This document shows, piece after piece, positions 51,801 to 62,300 of a stretch of 64,000 nucleotides of DNA. The stretch's first letter is position 1, and each line of letters opens with the position of its first letter. The position numbers and the translations under genes are program-made. The notes under the pieces are model-generated. The model ran no database searches. It had not been told where the DNA came from and saw only the letters and a program-made list of their open reading frames with translations. Source of the stretch: Posidonia oceanica (lineage: Eukaryota; Streptophyta; Magnoliopsida; Alismatales; Posidoniaceae); contig JAZBRS010000029.1 of assembly GCA_037176725.1 (NCBI GenBank), positions 120,003,001 through 120,067,000 of the forward strand. The letters run 5' to 3'.

Positions 51801-52061
51801 GGAGTCCTTATCCTTTCTTTGGACCCACAGTGACCATTTTGCCCTCGTCCTTGGCACGAGTCAATCATTTTGCATAGCATTGCATTCATTTGCATGCTTT
51901 ATTGCATTTCCCTCGGTTTTCCTCGTCTCCCGATTGAATAGACTAGGTGGCGACTCTGTTTTTGTCTTATCCTTGCTTTCCTTCTTCGCGTCGCTATCTG
52001 TGAAGTTCCTTTTCTTGTTTGGACCCCCTCCGCTCCGAATCTGTGGGATCAGGCATTCACA
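48804..52061 (+). repeat. R3 3' LTR
   Basis: 3258 bp, TGTAGACACC to GGCATTCACA, uninterrupted. It gives the intact reference for the split 5' LTR. It carries the same palindromic cassettes as the 5' copy, with full versions near 49007-49070, 49897-49956 and 50145-50200 and more up to about 51215. Confidence 0.95.
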
Positions 52062-52066
52062 GCTAT
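52062..52066. other. Target site duplication of R3, right copy (GCTAT)
   Basis: Identical to 10831-10835. R2 sequence resumes here. Confidence 0.95.
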
Positions 52067-53419
52067 CACTCTAACATCCCCAATCTTCCAAGTACCGACA
52101 GAACAACTAGCTAGAGCCATAAAACCACTAGAGCTTGGGAGATCTATGCAAAAGAAGCCTGTCTTCGCTTGGCCACACAAAAAGAAAGAAGAATCAGGCA
52201 ATCGTGGCAAAGAGAATGTGGCCGTAGCACCTATCACTAGAGGAGGGAGGTTATTAAACTGAAGCATGCCACCAGTGGAGCAAACAGAGCCAGTCTGACC
52301 CCAAGAAGGACTTTTGCTAGTAGAGTATGACATCCTAGAGCAACTAAAGAAGACACAAGCCAGGATCTCAATTTTCGATCTCATAAACAGCTTGGTCCAA
52401 CATCGAAAAGCTCTACAGGAAGTGCTAGAGAAGGCTCAAGTTGCCCCGGACATGCTAGTAGAGGATCTCCATGTAATAGCTACAGCGGCTTTTGTAGAGC
52501 CCATAATTACATTTACTGATAGCGAGTTGGCACCGATAGAGAGGAGGAAAGCACCACTAAATGTAACAATTTCCATAAATAATCAGTTAGTATCTGGAGT
52601 GCTTATAGATACTGGGGCTTCAATGAATATTTGTTCTCTAGAACAATACGGGCTCTGGGTGTAAATGAAGCCTCCCTAACTCCCATTGATATGACAATTG
52701 CCGGATATGATGACAACAAGAGAAAAGCTCACGGCAAATGGACCACCAAGATTGTGATAGGACCAACCCAGGTCCTAACCCAACTGATTGTCATAGACAT
52801 GAATGTTCCATATCAGATCATTTTGGGGAGACAATGGCTCAACAGCTTAAAAGGAGTATCATCCCCTCGGTACCAATGTCTGAAATTCCCCCACAATGGG
52901 AAAATTGTCAAAATAGTAAGGGACATACAAGGCAAAGAAGCTGAGGCAAATGTGATATATCTGCCACACCAGTTCAGTGTGCGAGAAAAGTTTACCCGTG
53001 CCGAGAAAGGGAAGAATATAGTATCTATGGTCAAGCTAAGGGATAAATGGGCCAAGCCCAAGCTGATTCACAGAAAGAAAGAATCTCCAAAATACAGAAG
53101 ACCCTCTATGAGTGTAGGTTGGGAGATCATGAGGAAAATTGGCTATAAGGAAGGCCAGGGCTTAGGCCCAGATGGAAAAGTAATGAAGGAGCCAGTTAAA
53201 GCTTGTGACAGAGAAGGGAAAGGAGGACTTGGCTTTGACCAGTTCCCTGACAGACAACCATTACAGTGGAGTCTACAAAATCATTTCACCAGTGTAGGGA
53301 TCCTTGATCTGAATACATCCCCACTGGGAAATATCATATTGGTGAAATCAACCAAATACACTCTTCCAAGCGCAGAGGACACAACCGATGAAGACATTTC
53401 TGGCTTATTCCAAACACTT

Positions 53420-53580
53420 GAGTTGCCAGCAAAGCCTCTAGAAGGTCAGACTGCAATAGAGTTGACAGCAGAGCCTCCAGAAGGTCAGACTGTAATAGAG
53501 TTGACAACAGAGCCTCCAGAAGGTCAGACTGTAGTAGAGTTGCCAGTAGAGCCTCCAGAAGGTCAGACTACAACATCGCC
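53420..53580 (+). repeat. 39-bp coding minisatellite in the R2 linker
   Basis: Four units of 13 codons, EPPEGQTVIELTT with small changes; the first copy reads KPLEGQT. Confidence 0.9.
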
Positions 53581-53840
53581 GCCGCCACTGTTAGGCACAC
53601 CGGCTCCCGAACCTACGGACGAGCCACCTCTTCCTTCTTCTCTCCCTCCTTCCAGCATCGCCGCTTCCGAGCCTCCTCTTCCTCCAGATCCGAATCGTTA
53701 TTCTTCTCTGGAGCAACTTGCGGGGCAAAGTCTACATCGGTCACAACGACCGGTAGTTAAAGTTCGCCGTGTCGCGACGAACCTCTCTGAAGATCTGCAG
53801 CCTCACAAGCCTGAAATTGACCCTGACTCGGGGGTAGATC

Positions 53841-55157
53841 ATGAGCATTTTGAAGATGGTAGGAACGTCAACAATGACGAGCCCGCTTAGAAAAGCTCCT
53901 ATCTCTACTGATGGAGGTAACTCTAGGGGCATCCCCCTAGATTCTGTAAATAAAACTTTATTTAATTCCGCATTGTTTTCATTTCCTAGAAATAAAAGTG
54001 ATTTACTTTCTGTTTTCAATAAGGGAAAGGATCACCATGTTAGCTCTAGCAGCTCGTGGTCAACTTCGACCACCGCTTCAAAAACTGTGCGCGTGTGTCA
54101 ATACACGGAGGCAATGCCTCAAGAGCTAGCTACTGCTAACATGGTTTTTCTAGTAGAAGAATTTGATCGATTTGGGAAGTGTGCAGGGATCGAGACATAT
54201 GAGCTGGTTAGCTGCAGTATTGATGAAGAAGATCAAGAGGCCGACCCAGACCTTCTCAAACACCTCATAGATAAATATGATGAGCAGAGTAAGGCAGCCG
54301 AGAAAGAAACTATAGAGGTCAATCTGGGGACCCCGGAAGAGCCAAAACCAATACTCATAAGCGCAAGTTTGAGTCCAAAAGAGCAAGCAGAGATGGTACA
54401 AATCTTGAAGGAATTCGTGGATGTATTGGCCTTCAAATACGAAGACATGCCCGGCCTACAATCAGCTCTAGTGGAACACCTACTTCCACTAAACTCTGGA
54501 GCCAAACCCGTCAAGGAGAAACTGAGGCGATTAAGGCCGAAGCTCGCGCCTAAAGTCAAAGAAGAAATTGACAAGCTCCATAAAGCAAAGTTCATCAGGG
54601 TGGTTGTATACCCCAGTTGGGTCTCAAACATAGTGCCAGTGGCCAAGAAGGACGGAAGAGTTCGAGTTTGCATTGACTACCGCAACCTCAACGCCGCCTG
54701 TCCTAAAGATGACTTCCCTTTGCCACACATCGACTTGCTAGTTGACAATACAGCGGGATTCAAAATGTTATCATTCATGGATGGCTTCTCCGGCTACAAT
54801 CAGATCAAGCTAGCAGAGGAGGACCAAGAGAAAACATCATTCCTTACACCATGGGGAACATACTATTATGTGGTCATGCCGTTCGGCCTCAAGAATGCCG
54901 GTGCAACATATCAAAGAGCAATGATGGCAATCTTCCACGACATGATGCACGACTGCATGGAGGTGTATGTTGATGATATCTTGGTCAAATCAAAGACAAG
55001 GGAAGGACACTTCGAAGCACTAAGAAGGGTGCTAAGCAGAGCAAGGCAATATCAGTTAAAGATGAACCCGAAGAAGTGTGTTTGGAGTAACTGCTGGGAA
55101 ACTGCTGGGCTTCTTCATCAGCAAAAGAGGAATCGAAGTAGACCCACAGAAGGCTAG
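53841..55157 (+). pseudogene. pol: R2 reverse transcriptase
   Basis: A frame of 438 codons with a linker, then LRRLRPKLAPKVKEEI, CIDYRNLNAACPKDDF, FMDGFSGYNQ, FGLKNAGATYQRAMM and catalytic YVDD near 54966-54977. A frameshift near 55080 (KKCV/FGVT junction) ends it early; the following domain is in another frame. About 50 bases overlap the previous frame at its 5' end, pointing to a further small indel upstream. Confidence 0.85.
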
Positions 55158-56178
55158 AGCAATAGCACAAATGCCTCCTCCATGGAATATCAAGGAGCTC
55201 AGAGGACTCATCGGCTGCTTACAGTTCATCAGGAGATTCATCTTGCAGCACGTCGATCGATGTAAGCCTTTCTATGAGATATTAAAGGGAGGAAAGGAGT
55301 TTGTTTGGGATAAAAGTTGCCAACAAGCCTTTGATGAGCTCAAGGCATACCTCATGAGCCCTCTGGTCCTGTCAGCACCCGTACCAGGAAAGCCTTTGTT
55401 GCTGTATGTGGCGGTCACCTCATCCTCTATAGGAGTAGTGCTAGCCCAGCATGATGAAGACGGAAAGAAAGAAAAGGCTATCTACTACCTGAGTAGAACC
55501 TTCCTGGTTTATGAGGAGAAGTACACAGTCATAGAAAAGCATTGCTTGGCTTTGGTATGGGCATCTCAAAAGTTGAGACACTACTTCCTAGCCCATAAAG
55601 TCTGTTACATCGCCAAGATGGATCCAATCACGTACATGTTCGAAAAACCAGCCCTCTCTGGAAGGTTGACAAGATGGAAGCTCCTCCTCACTAAATTTGA
55701 CCTACAATACGTACCTCAGAAAGCGGTCAAGGGGCAAGCCATAGCGGATCATTTGGCGGGATTACCAATAGAAGAGTATCAATCAGTCCAAACAGACTTC
55801 CCCGACGAGGAAATACTGGAAATACAAGCTGCAGAACCTCCCACTCAACAGTGGACTCTCTACTTTGATGGAGCGCTCAACAAACAAGGGACAGGCATCA
55901 GAGTGGCGCTTCTCACCCCAGAAGGAGTTCTCATCCCTCGAGCTGTGCAGCTAAACTTCGCTACAAATACCAACAATGTTGCAGAATACGAGGCCTTGAT
56001 CCTCGGATTACGCCTAGCGCTGGAGCTAGGGGCAAAGCGGCTAAAACTCATCAGAGACTCCCAATTTGTTCTAAGGCAAATTCTGAACAAGTATAGAACC
56101 CTCAACCCAAGGCATTACTCGCCTGCTATTGGCCCAGTTTCAGCAAGTAGTGTATGTCCATACCCTCTAGAGTCATAA
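55078..56178 (+). pseudogene. pol: R2 RT end, degenerate RNase H and second RNase H
   Basis: The frame carries the RT thumb (GKLLGFFISKRGIEVDP), then the first RNase H with LLLYVAVTSSSIGVVL, where the first catalytic aspartate is missing, then KGQAIADHLAGLP. The second RNase H starts WTLYFDGALNKQG and has AEYEA and RDSQFVL. A frameshift near 56110 breaks it before the last aspartate (read as LADALA near 56185 in another frame). Confidence 0.82.
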
Positions 56179-57588
56179 CCTACTGGCAGATGCTCTTGCT
56201 TCATTGGCCTCCTCAATTGAGTTCCCCATCAATGTCCGAGAGCAAACAATAATGGTACAACAACACGGGACATCCGCCATTGACTCAAAGGAACCATGTG
56301 CAGTGGAGCTTAAACAGAGAATTGGGGAATCAAAGGCAACCAAGTTTGAAGTTTGCTACAACATAGAAGACGATGGGAACCTGTGGTTCTTTGACATCCG
56401 GAACTACATCCAAGACGGGACCTTCCCCGATTATGCAACTTCACAAGACAGAGAGGCAGTTAGAAGGATGGCCACAAGATACTTCATGAGAGCTGGAGTC
56501 CTTTTCAAGAGGTCCTTCAGTAGAATGGAACTGTGCTGCGTCACTTACGAGGAGGTCGAAGTCATCCTTGGAGAAATGCATGAGGGAATATGTGGGGGAC
56601 ACATCAGTTCTCAGTTCATGGCAAAAATGATACTGCGTAGGGGCTATTACTGGCCCACAATGGAGGCAGATTGTGTGGACAAGGTGAGAAGGTGTAAGCA
56701 GTGTCAGATCGATGCAGATAGAATACATGCACCAGCATTAGAGTTAAACCCGACTCAAGCAGTATGGCCTTTCTCCATGTGGACATTTGATGTCGTAGGA
56801 CCCTTCGACACCGGAAAGTAGAATAGGTTCATACTCACAGCCATTGAGTACTTCACCAAATGGGCCGAAGTACAAGCGTTCACAGAGATCAAAGCTTCAA
56901 ATCTTTGCAAGTTCATGCGGAAAAATATCCTCTCAAGATTCGGGGTTCCAAAGAGACTAGTAGCAGACGATGGCGCAATCTTTGTATCCCAAGACTTCAA
57001 AAGGCTCTGTAAGAAGTTTAAGATTGAATTGCATCATTTATCGCCATATTACCCCCAAGGTAATGGGTAAGCTGAAGCTACTAATAAAACGTTAATCCGA
57101 ATCCTTAAGAAAACGGTAGGAGGAGCCAAGGGACCTGATTGGACAGATAAACTAATTGATATCTTATGGGCCTATCGAACCTCCATAAGAACGCCTACAG
57201 GTCAAACCCCGTTTGCGCTTACTTATGGTATGGAGACAGTAGTCCCATTTGAGATCATGGTCCCCTCATCTAGAATACAACTCGATGATGAAATAAATGC
57301 CGAGGATAAGAGGCAATTATTAAGTCTACAGTTAGATTTGCTAGATGAGAAGCGGTTGTAAGCAATTGAGCTTATAAAATGAAGGTAATTGAACGTAAAT
57401 TCAATGTTGGTGAATGGGTGCTTAAAGAGATCCTTCCTCGCAAGCATGGGAAACTAAGATCGAAATGGGAAGGACCGTACTTGGTGGTTGAGGCATATCC
57501 GGGCAATACCTATTGTTTGGCCAGAGAGGATGGCACTAGGCTTGAATATCCCTGGAATGTGCTGCACCTCAAAAGATACTACCCTTGA
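56179..57588 (+). pseudogene. pol: R2 integrase, broken by stops
   Basis: The HHCC finger (HEGICGGH and CKQCQ) is open up to TAG 56819-56821. The core then continues with AIEYFTKWAEV, VADDGAIF and a stop TAA at about 57068, where NGQAEATNK would be expected (glutamine to stop, leaving the glutamate just after it). A further TAA lies near 57358. The C-terminal piece at 57379-57588 has WVLKEILPR, KWEGPYLVVEA and ends LKRYYP. The catalytic pattern is otherwise preserved, so the inactivation is by point mutation. Confidence 0.85.
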
Positions 57589-58883
57589 CATGCGCACTAA
57601 GCCATTAGATTGCCTGTGCCTGTGAACCTACTGTTTCCAAAGCCTAGGAATCATACCTTAGCCTCACCTCACAAACATCTAGTGGAAGAAGGGGGGAAAT
57701 GGTCCAACACTGAGACAGAGGCAAATCATAAGAAGTCCCCTCCCAGTTCATGAAACAACAAGTCCATACACATCCCTTGAGTCAAAGGCCAAACTTAGAA
57801 GCGCGGAAAAGAGAGAAGTGTACCAAGTAGAAGAGTGCCTCGGTCTACCAATGAATATCTATTGACCAAGCGTTCAAAAAGGGGGTGAGACTATAGATGC
57901 TTGCCAGAATACCCAAGAAAAGAAAAAGAGGTAAAAGAAGACAGCAAAGAAGCTGTCCATGGGTAAGAAAAGAAAGAGAATAGAAAAAAAGGCAGCAAAG
58001 AAGCTGTCCAAAGAGTCAAAACTGAAAATTGGGAATTACCAAGCGTAGTAGGAATCAACCTTGAACTAGGAGGGGTATAGGCTTCAAATCTTTAGCCGAA
58101 ATCCTAGGATAGGACATTGACCCTCCTTCATCACACCCTGCACTGCACACTTAGAGGCAAGGGGCAAAGAACTAGGTCTAGGGGCAGTTAGGCGCCAAAG
58201 CAAGCCTGAAGTATCTTTAGGCTCCAAGGTGCACAAGGGACCCAATCATTAAGGTTTTCCAACCATAAGGTCTCTTGTTTCCCAATTCCATGGAAGATTC
58301 TTCTACTCCCCAAAAATCCAAAAAATAAGATAACAAAAAATCCAAAAAAATGAGATAACCAAAAATCCAAAAAAGAGATAACCAAAAATCCAAAAAATGA
58401 GATAACCCAAAAAACCAAAAAATGTGGTAACCCAAAAATCCAAAAAAAAATAAGATAACAAAAAATCCAAAAAAATAGAAAGTAGGGTAAAATCTACCCA
58501 ACCAACATCACCTCATGAAACTGTTAACAAGCAAAGGCCGATGATGCAAAAATCTAGGAAATTTTACGACTCCGCGTCGTACTTGACCCCTCCTATTCAG
58601 GACGGTCACTAGGTATTGCCTACGAATCAAGACTGGAATCTCAAGAGGAGACAGTCCCTCGTCAGGCATATCATCTTTAGACAACAAAGCTGAGGCCAAT
58701 GTTTGTTATCCAAAACCTAAGTCTTTCTTTAATTTCATAAAAGACATTTTGTTTTCATGGCATTAAAATTGTTCAAAGCATGCATTGTATTTAGGTTGTT
58801 TCAAGGCTTCCAAAAGCCATTTTGGTTTCATTATGTTAAGGTCGTTTCTAACTTTTTCAAAGGTCACTTGGGACTAGGGGCAA
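57589..58883 (+). other. R2 3' UTR
   Basis: No gene. It includes a G-run (GGAAGAAGGGGGGAAA, 57684-57699), two AAGAAGCTGTCCA repeats near 57945 and 58000, and the tandem block listed next. It ends in GGGACTAGGGGCAA, which I read as the polypurine tract by analogy with R3 and R4. Confidence 0.6.
58309..58480 (+). repeat. AT-rich tandem repeat (CCAAAAAATGAGATAAC)
   Basis: About seven units of 23-28 bp made of AAAAATCCAAAAA and (A/T)GAGATAAC. It lies in the R2 3' UTR. Confidence 0.85.
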
Positions 58884-59377
58884 TGATAACCCTAGATGGA
58901 ATAACAAGTTTGCTAAGATTGTGCAGAAAATCATTCAGAGGCATTAAACGAGCCAATCTCAGCGTCCAACGTTGGACGCCTCATCTCCGGTGCATAACGA
59001 CCAACAGAAGAATGTTAGACACGGGATACAGGCGTCTTACGTTAGAAGGGCCAATTTAAGCGTCTTACGTTTTAATAGTGATTTAAGTTGCTGAATTTTG
59101 ATAAAGGGCCCTCAATCGAATGCCAAAGCCACCAGGGAGTATTTCTAGACTCAACACATCCCAAAGCATATAAATAAATATGAAATAAGAAAAAGATATT
59201 TATTTCCTAGAAAATAAAAAATACATGGTCCAAAAATGAGATGAACTACAAGATGTGCCTATCTAATTGGCCTCTTCCTCTTTTTGCGCAACACGCTGGT
59301 CTCCTCAACCCACTCCTTGGGCTTGGGCAGTAGCTTTGAATACTAGTTCCAGTGCTCATCCTCCCAGAGTAGACAGC
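58884..59377 (+). repeat. R2 3' LTR, first part (cut by R5)
   Basis: Starts TGATAACCCTAG right after AGGGGCAA, the same arrangement as GGGGCATC|TGTAGACACC in R3 and GGGGCATC|TGTTGACACC in R4. It contains one palindromic cassette with the 18-bp perfect palindrome GCGTCCAACGTTGGACGC at 58962-58979, and a TATA-like ATATAAATAAATA near 59168. R5 begins at 59378. The 5' LTR of R2 is off-window, so the boundary is unconfirmed. Confidence 0.5.
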
Positions 59378-62300
59378 TGTTGACACCCCATCTTGGCAGG
59401 CCCGGACCCTTGGAGCCCTCTTGGTGATTGCTGGATCAAACCCCAACCAAACCCTAACCCTAATCCTCCTCTCTGCCCTTCAAAATCAGCCTGTTTTGGC
59501 CCAAAGCTTTACCCCCCTTCCCAACCTCAAAACCTAACCAAAATCTATAGGAAAACCCACCACTATCCACTCAACAAGCCTACCCAAAAACCTAGAAATT
59601 TCCAAACCTAACCCATTCCCAAAAACCATAGAAAACCTAGGTGAAACTGCCCTTTTTCTACACCTTGAAACCTCTCCAAAACCTCCTTAGAATCAAACCA
59701 AAACTTTAGAACCAACACTTCAAATCCTAGACTACCCACTCACCAATTCTCACCCCATTCCAAGACCATTAAGACCCTCTTTCACCCAAATTATCCTTTT
59801 CTCTCTCCGGGATTATCATTTTCTCTCTCCTCTCTCTCTCCTGATTATCATCTCTCTTTTCATCCCTTTCTTATCCTTTTTCTGGTCTGGCTGTGGGCCC
59901 CCTCTGTACTTCTATCCTTCCTCTATCTTATCGCTATTTTTACTGTATTTTTAATATTTTCTCTGAATTTTAAAAATCGTTTTCCTCCAACCTATCTCTT
60001 TTCCTTTTATTTCCCTCTTTCTTCCATTTCTTTCCTCTTTCTCTTTTGCTTTTCTCTCTTTCGCAAAAATCCACAAAAACCCATAAAAATCTGTAAAATC
60101 TCAAAACACAAAAGAAACAAATCAGAACCCTAAGAAAAACAATTAAAAAATGTTAAACAAGCAATTAACAACTTAAGCTCAACTAAATCAAGTTAAAAGA
60201 AAAAACCAAACATGCAAGCTAAAAAATGCAAAATAAATCAAAAGAAAACACTAAAAAATCAAGAAAAAAGCTAAGATAAAATCAAAACCCAGCAAAAATA
60301 AAAACCCCATCAGAAGAATTAAAAGACAAACCCTAAAAAGGAGAATTAAAAATCAAACACTAAAACAAGTAATTAAAGAAGGCAAAAGACTTAACTTAAT
60401 AAACATAAGAAAAACAAGTAAAAAACTTAATTAAAAAAGAAAAGAAAAACACATCTGAAAGACTTAAAAAACACCCTATCAAATCAGAAAAATCCAACTA
60501 AAAACTTCAAGAAAAAACCAATAAATAAAAATCCAAACATAACTTAAAAGACTTAAAAGGAAGAAACCCTAAGAAGACTAAAACTTAAAAACTTAAAACC
60601 AACCCTGATTAATACGAAATTAAATCCTAAAAAATCCTAATTAACATCCTAAGTGTCCAGCAAGGGAAATACAATTTTTAAAACAATTTAAAAAAGGTTT
60701 AACAAACACTTAATCAAGTGAAAACCGATTAAAAACAAAACCAAAGCTCTAAAACCCTAATCAAGCCCAAAACACATTAATCAACCCAAACTAACCATTA
60801 AAAATCTTAATTAAAATCCTAATCTACAGCACAACCTCTCCAGTATTTTTATTTATTTTTAGTTTATTTTTACTAATTTTATTTCCCCTTCTTGCCCCCT
60901 CTTTCTTTCTTATTTTCCTTCTTTCTTTCTTACTTTTCCTTACTGGGCTCAATCCAGCCCGTTTCCTTTTTCTTTTATTTCTCTGCTTTTTCCCTTCGGC
61001 CCGCACAGTCCGGCCCACGCCTTCCTTCTTCCTCTTCCTTCTTCTTCCTCCACGCTCCTCCGTTTCTCTCCCGCGAGCTGCCAACAGTTCTCCCTCCACC
61101 ATTTTTAAATTTCGAAGCTCCATCTTATCGTCTACAGCAGCTCGCCGCCCTCTCCTATCTCAGCTTCTTTTCCGGAGGCATTGAATGCCGGTCGCCTCGC
61201 CGTCTCCTGTCTGCTGCAGTGCCGCCGACGAGTTTGAAATTCAGCAGCGCGCCAGCAGCCAGCTCCTCTTGATAATCCTTCGTCCTTCCTTCAATCTGTT
61301 TTTTGGGAGTGGACCTTCAGTTGGCAACCTGTGAGAGCGAGCAACAAGCAAACCATCACCAGCAGTTAGTGAATCAGAATCCATTCCGCTTCCTCCACCC
61401 GAGCAACCTTCCTCCTTCTTCCTCTCTGCCTCCTCCAATTTCCAGAAAAAGAGAGCAGTAGAAGAGAGCGTTTGAGAGCCACCTTGGCATCCCGGGGAGA
61501 GCCCTCCATTCCAGAGCATTCCCCACCCAAATCCCTCTCATTTCCCTTCCGAAATCCACAACGAACCATTCCCCTTCCTTTCCAGCAAAACAAACCCACT
61601 TCAAGCCCCCATCCTTCTCCCAGTTGTCCCCCCAATCTCACCCAACAACCGGCCATCTTCCTTCACCTTTCTACAGCCATTCCACCACACAAAACACCCT
61701 CAGACCACCTGCAATCCCAACTGAAACCCAAAACTAACTCCATTCACAATTCCCTCCACCACAGCTCACGGCTCCCTTCCAAACTCCACCCAGAGATTCA
61801 CCAAGCATCCACCTTCTCAAAACACCAGACCTCAAGCCCGGTCATCCCCCACAGCCTGCAGATTCCACAACAAACACCTGTCCTAACCTCAGACCAAAAA
61901 TCGACTCAACTCCCGAACTTCCTCCACACCCTTCAAAAACCTAAGCCAGTCATCCAAATACACTCTCCAGACCTCCAGCTTCCTCCCGGAGGGCTCCATC
62001 CGAGCCGATGAGCAGCAGACACCCCTTCGGCCTCCGGCTGTCACCTGTGAACCCAAATCAGCCGAATCACCACCTGAGCTGCGAAGCTTCCGTCTGACCA
62101 CCTGGGAAGCTCCGGAGGATCGTTCTGAAGCGACTCCAGCCCTCGTGAGCAGCGGACGACGCCCGCAGCGACCGGACGGTCTCCACCGGCGACTGCTGAA
62201 GCCACCGACGTCGGGAGGACATCTCAGACGCGGACAACGGTAAATCTTCTTTCCCTTAGCCTCCTCTTCCTCTTCTCTTGCTTCCCCAGCCTTTAGAATA

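Larger units (their letters stand above)
10836..52061 (+). mobile_element. R3: non-autonomous Tat-type LTR element, interrupted by R4
   Basis: Bounded by TGTAGACACC at 10836 and GGCATTCACA at 52061, with a perfect 5-bp target duplication. Removing R4 and its duplicated target gives about 12.7 kb: two LTRs of about 3.3 kb and a 6.1-kb internal part (42721-48803). The internal part has a PBS, leader, gag remnant, two tandem-repeat blocks and a polypurine tract, but no protease, RT, RNase H or integrase. The LTR copies differ at 3 positions in a 120-bp stretch I aligned by eye (11117-11236 against 49080-49199) and by several indels, so R3 is older than R4. Confidence 0.93.
52062..53890 (+). pseudogene. 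R2 second retropepsin-like domain, G-patch and repeat-bearing linker
   Basis: Continues R2 after R3. The retropepsin has an intact LIDTGAS at about 52605-52622. A one-base shift near 52640 moves the frame, and the rest (IILGRQWLNS) is read from 52631 onward. The G-patch lies near 53110-53240 (IGYKEGQGLG and KGGLGFDQ). Then comes a coding minisatellite of four 39-bp units (EPPEGQTVIELTT type) at about 53420-53580 and a serine/proline-rich tail. TAG at 53888-53890 closes this frame while RT is read from an overlapping frame. Same order as R1. Confidence 0.82.
9372..59377 (+). mobile_element. R2: decayed Tat-type Ty3/gypsy element, host of R1, R3 and R5
   Basis: Visible in two pieces, 9372-10835 and 52062-59377, separated by R3 with its nested R4. 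Gag C-terminus and first protease lie in the left piece. Second protease, G-patch, RT, both RNase H domains, integrase, 3' UTR and the start of a 3' LTR lie in the right piece. Domain order matches R1. Gag N-terminus and 5' LTR would lie left of R1, outside the window. Several stops and frameshifts mark it as the oldest layer. Confidence 0.85.

Noticed and set aside
57684..57710. GGAAGAAGGGGGGAAA|TGGTCC as the R2 polypurine tract and LTR start
   Set aside because: Possible, but the GGGGCAA|TGATAACCC site at 58884 matches the R3 and R4 pattern better and is followed by an LTR-type cassette. Not excluded.
57876..57900. AAAAAGGGGG|TGAGACTATAG as another R2 LTR start
   Set aside because: Same reason as for 57700; no partner LTR to test it.
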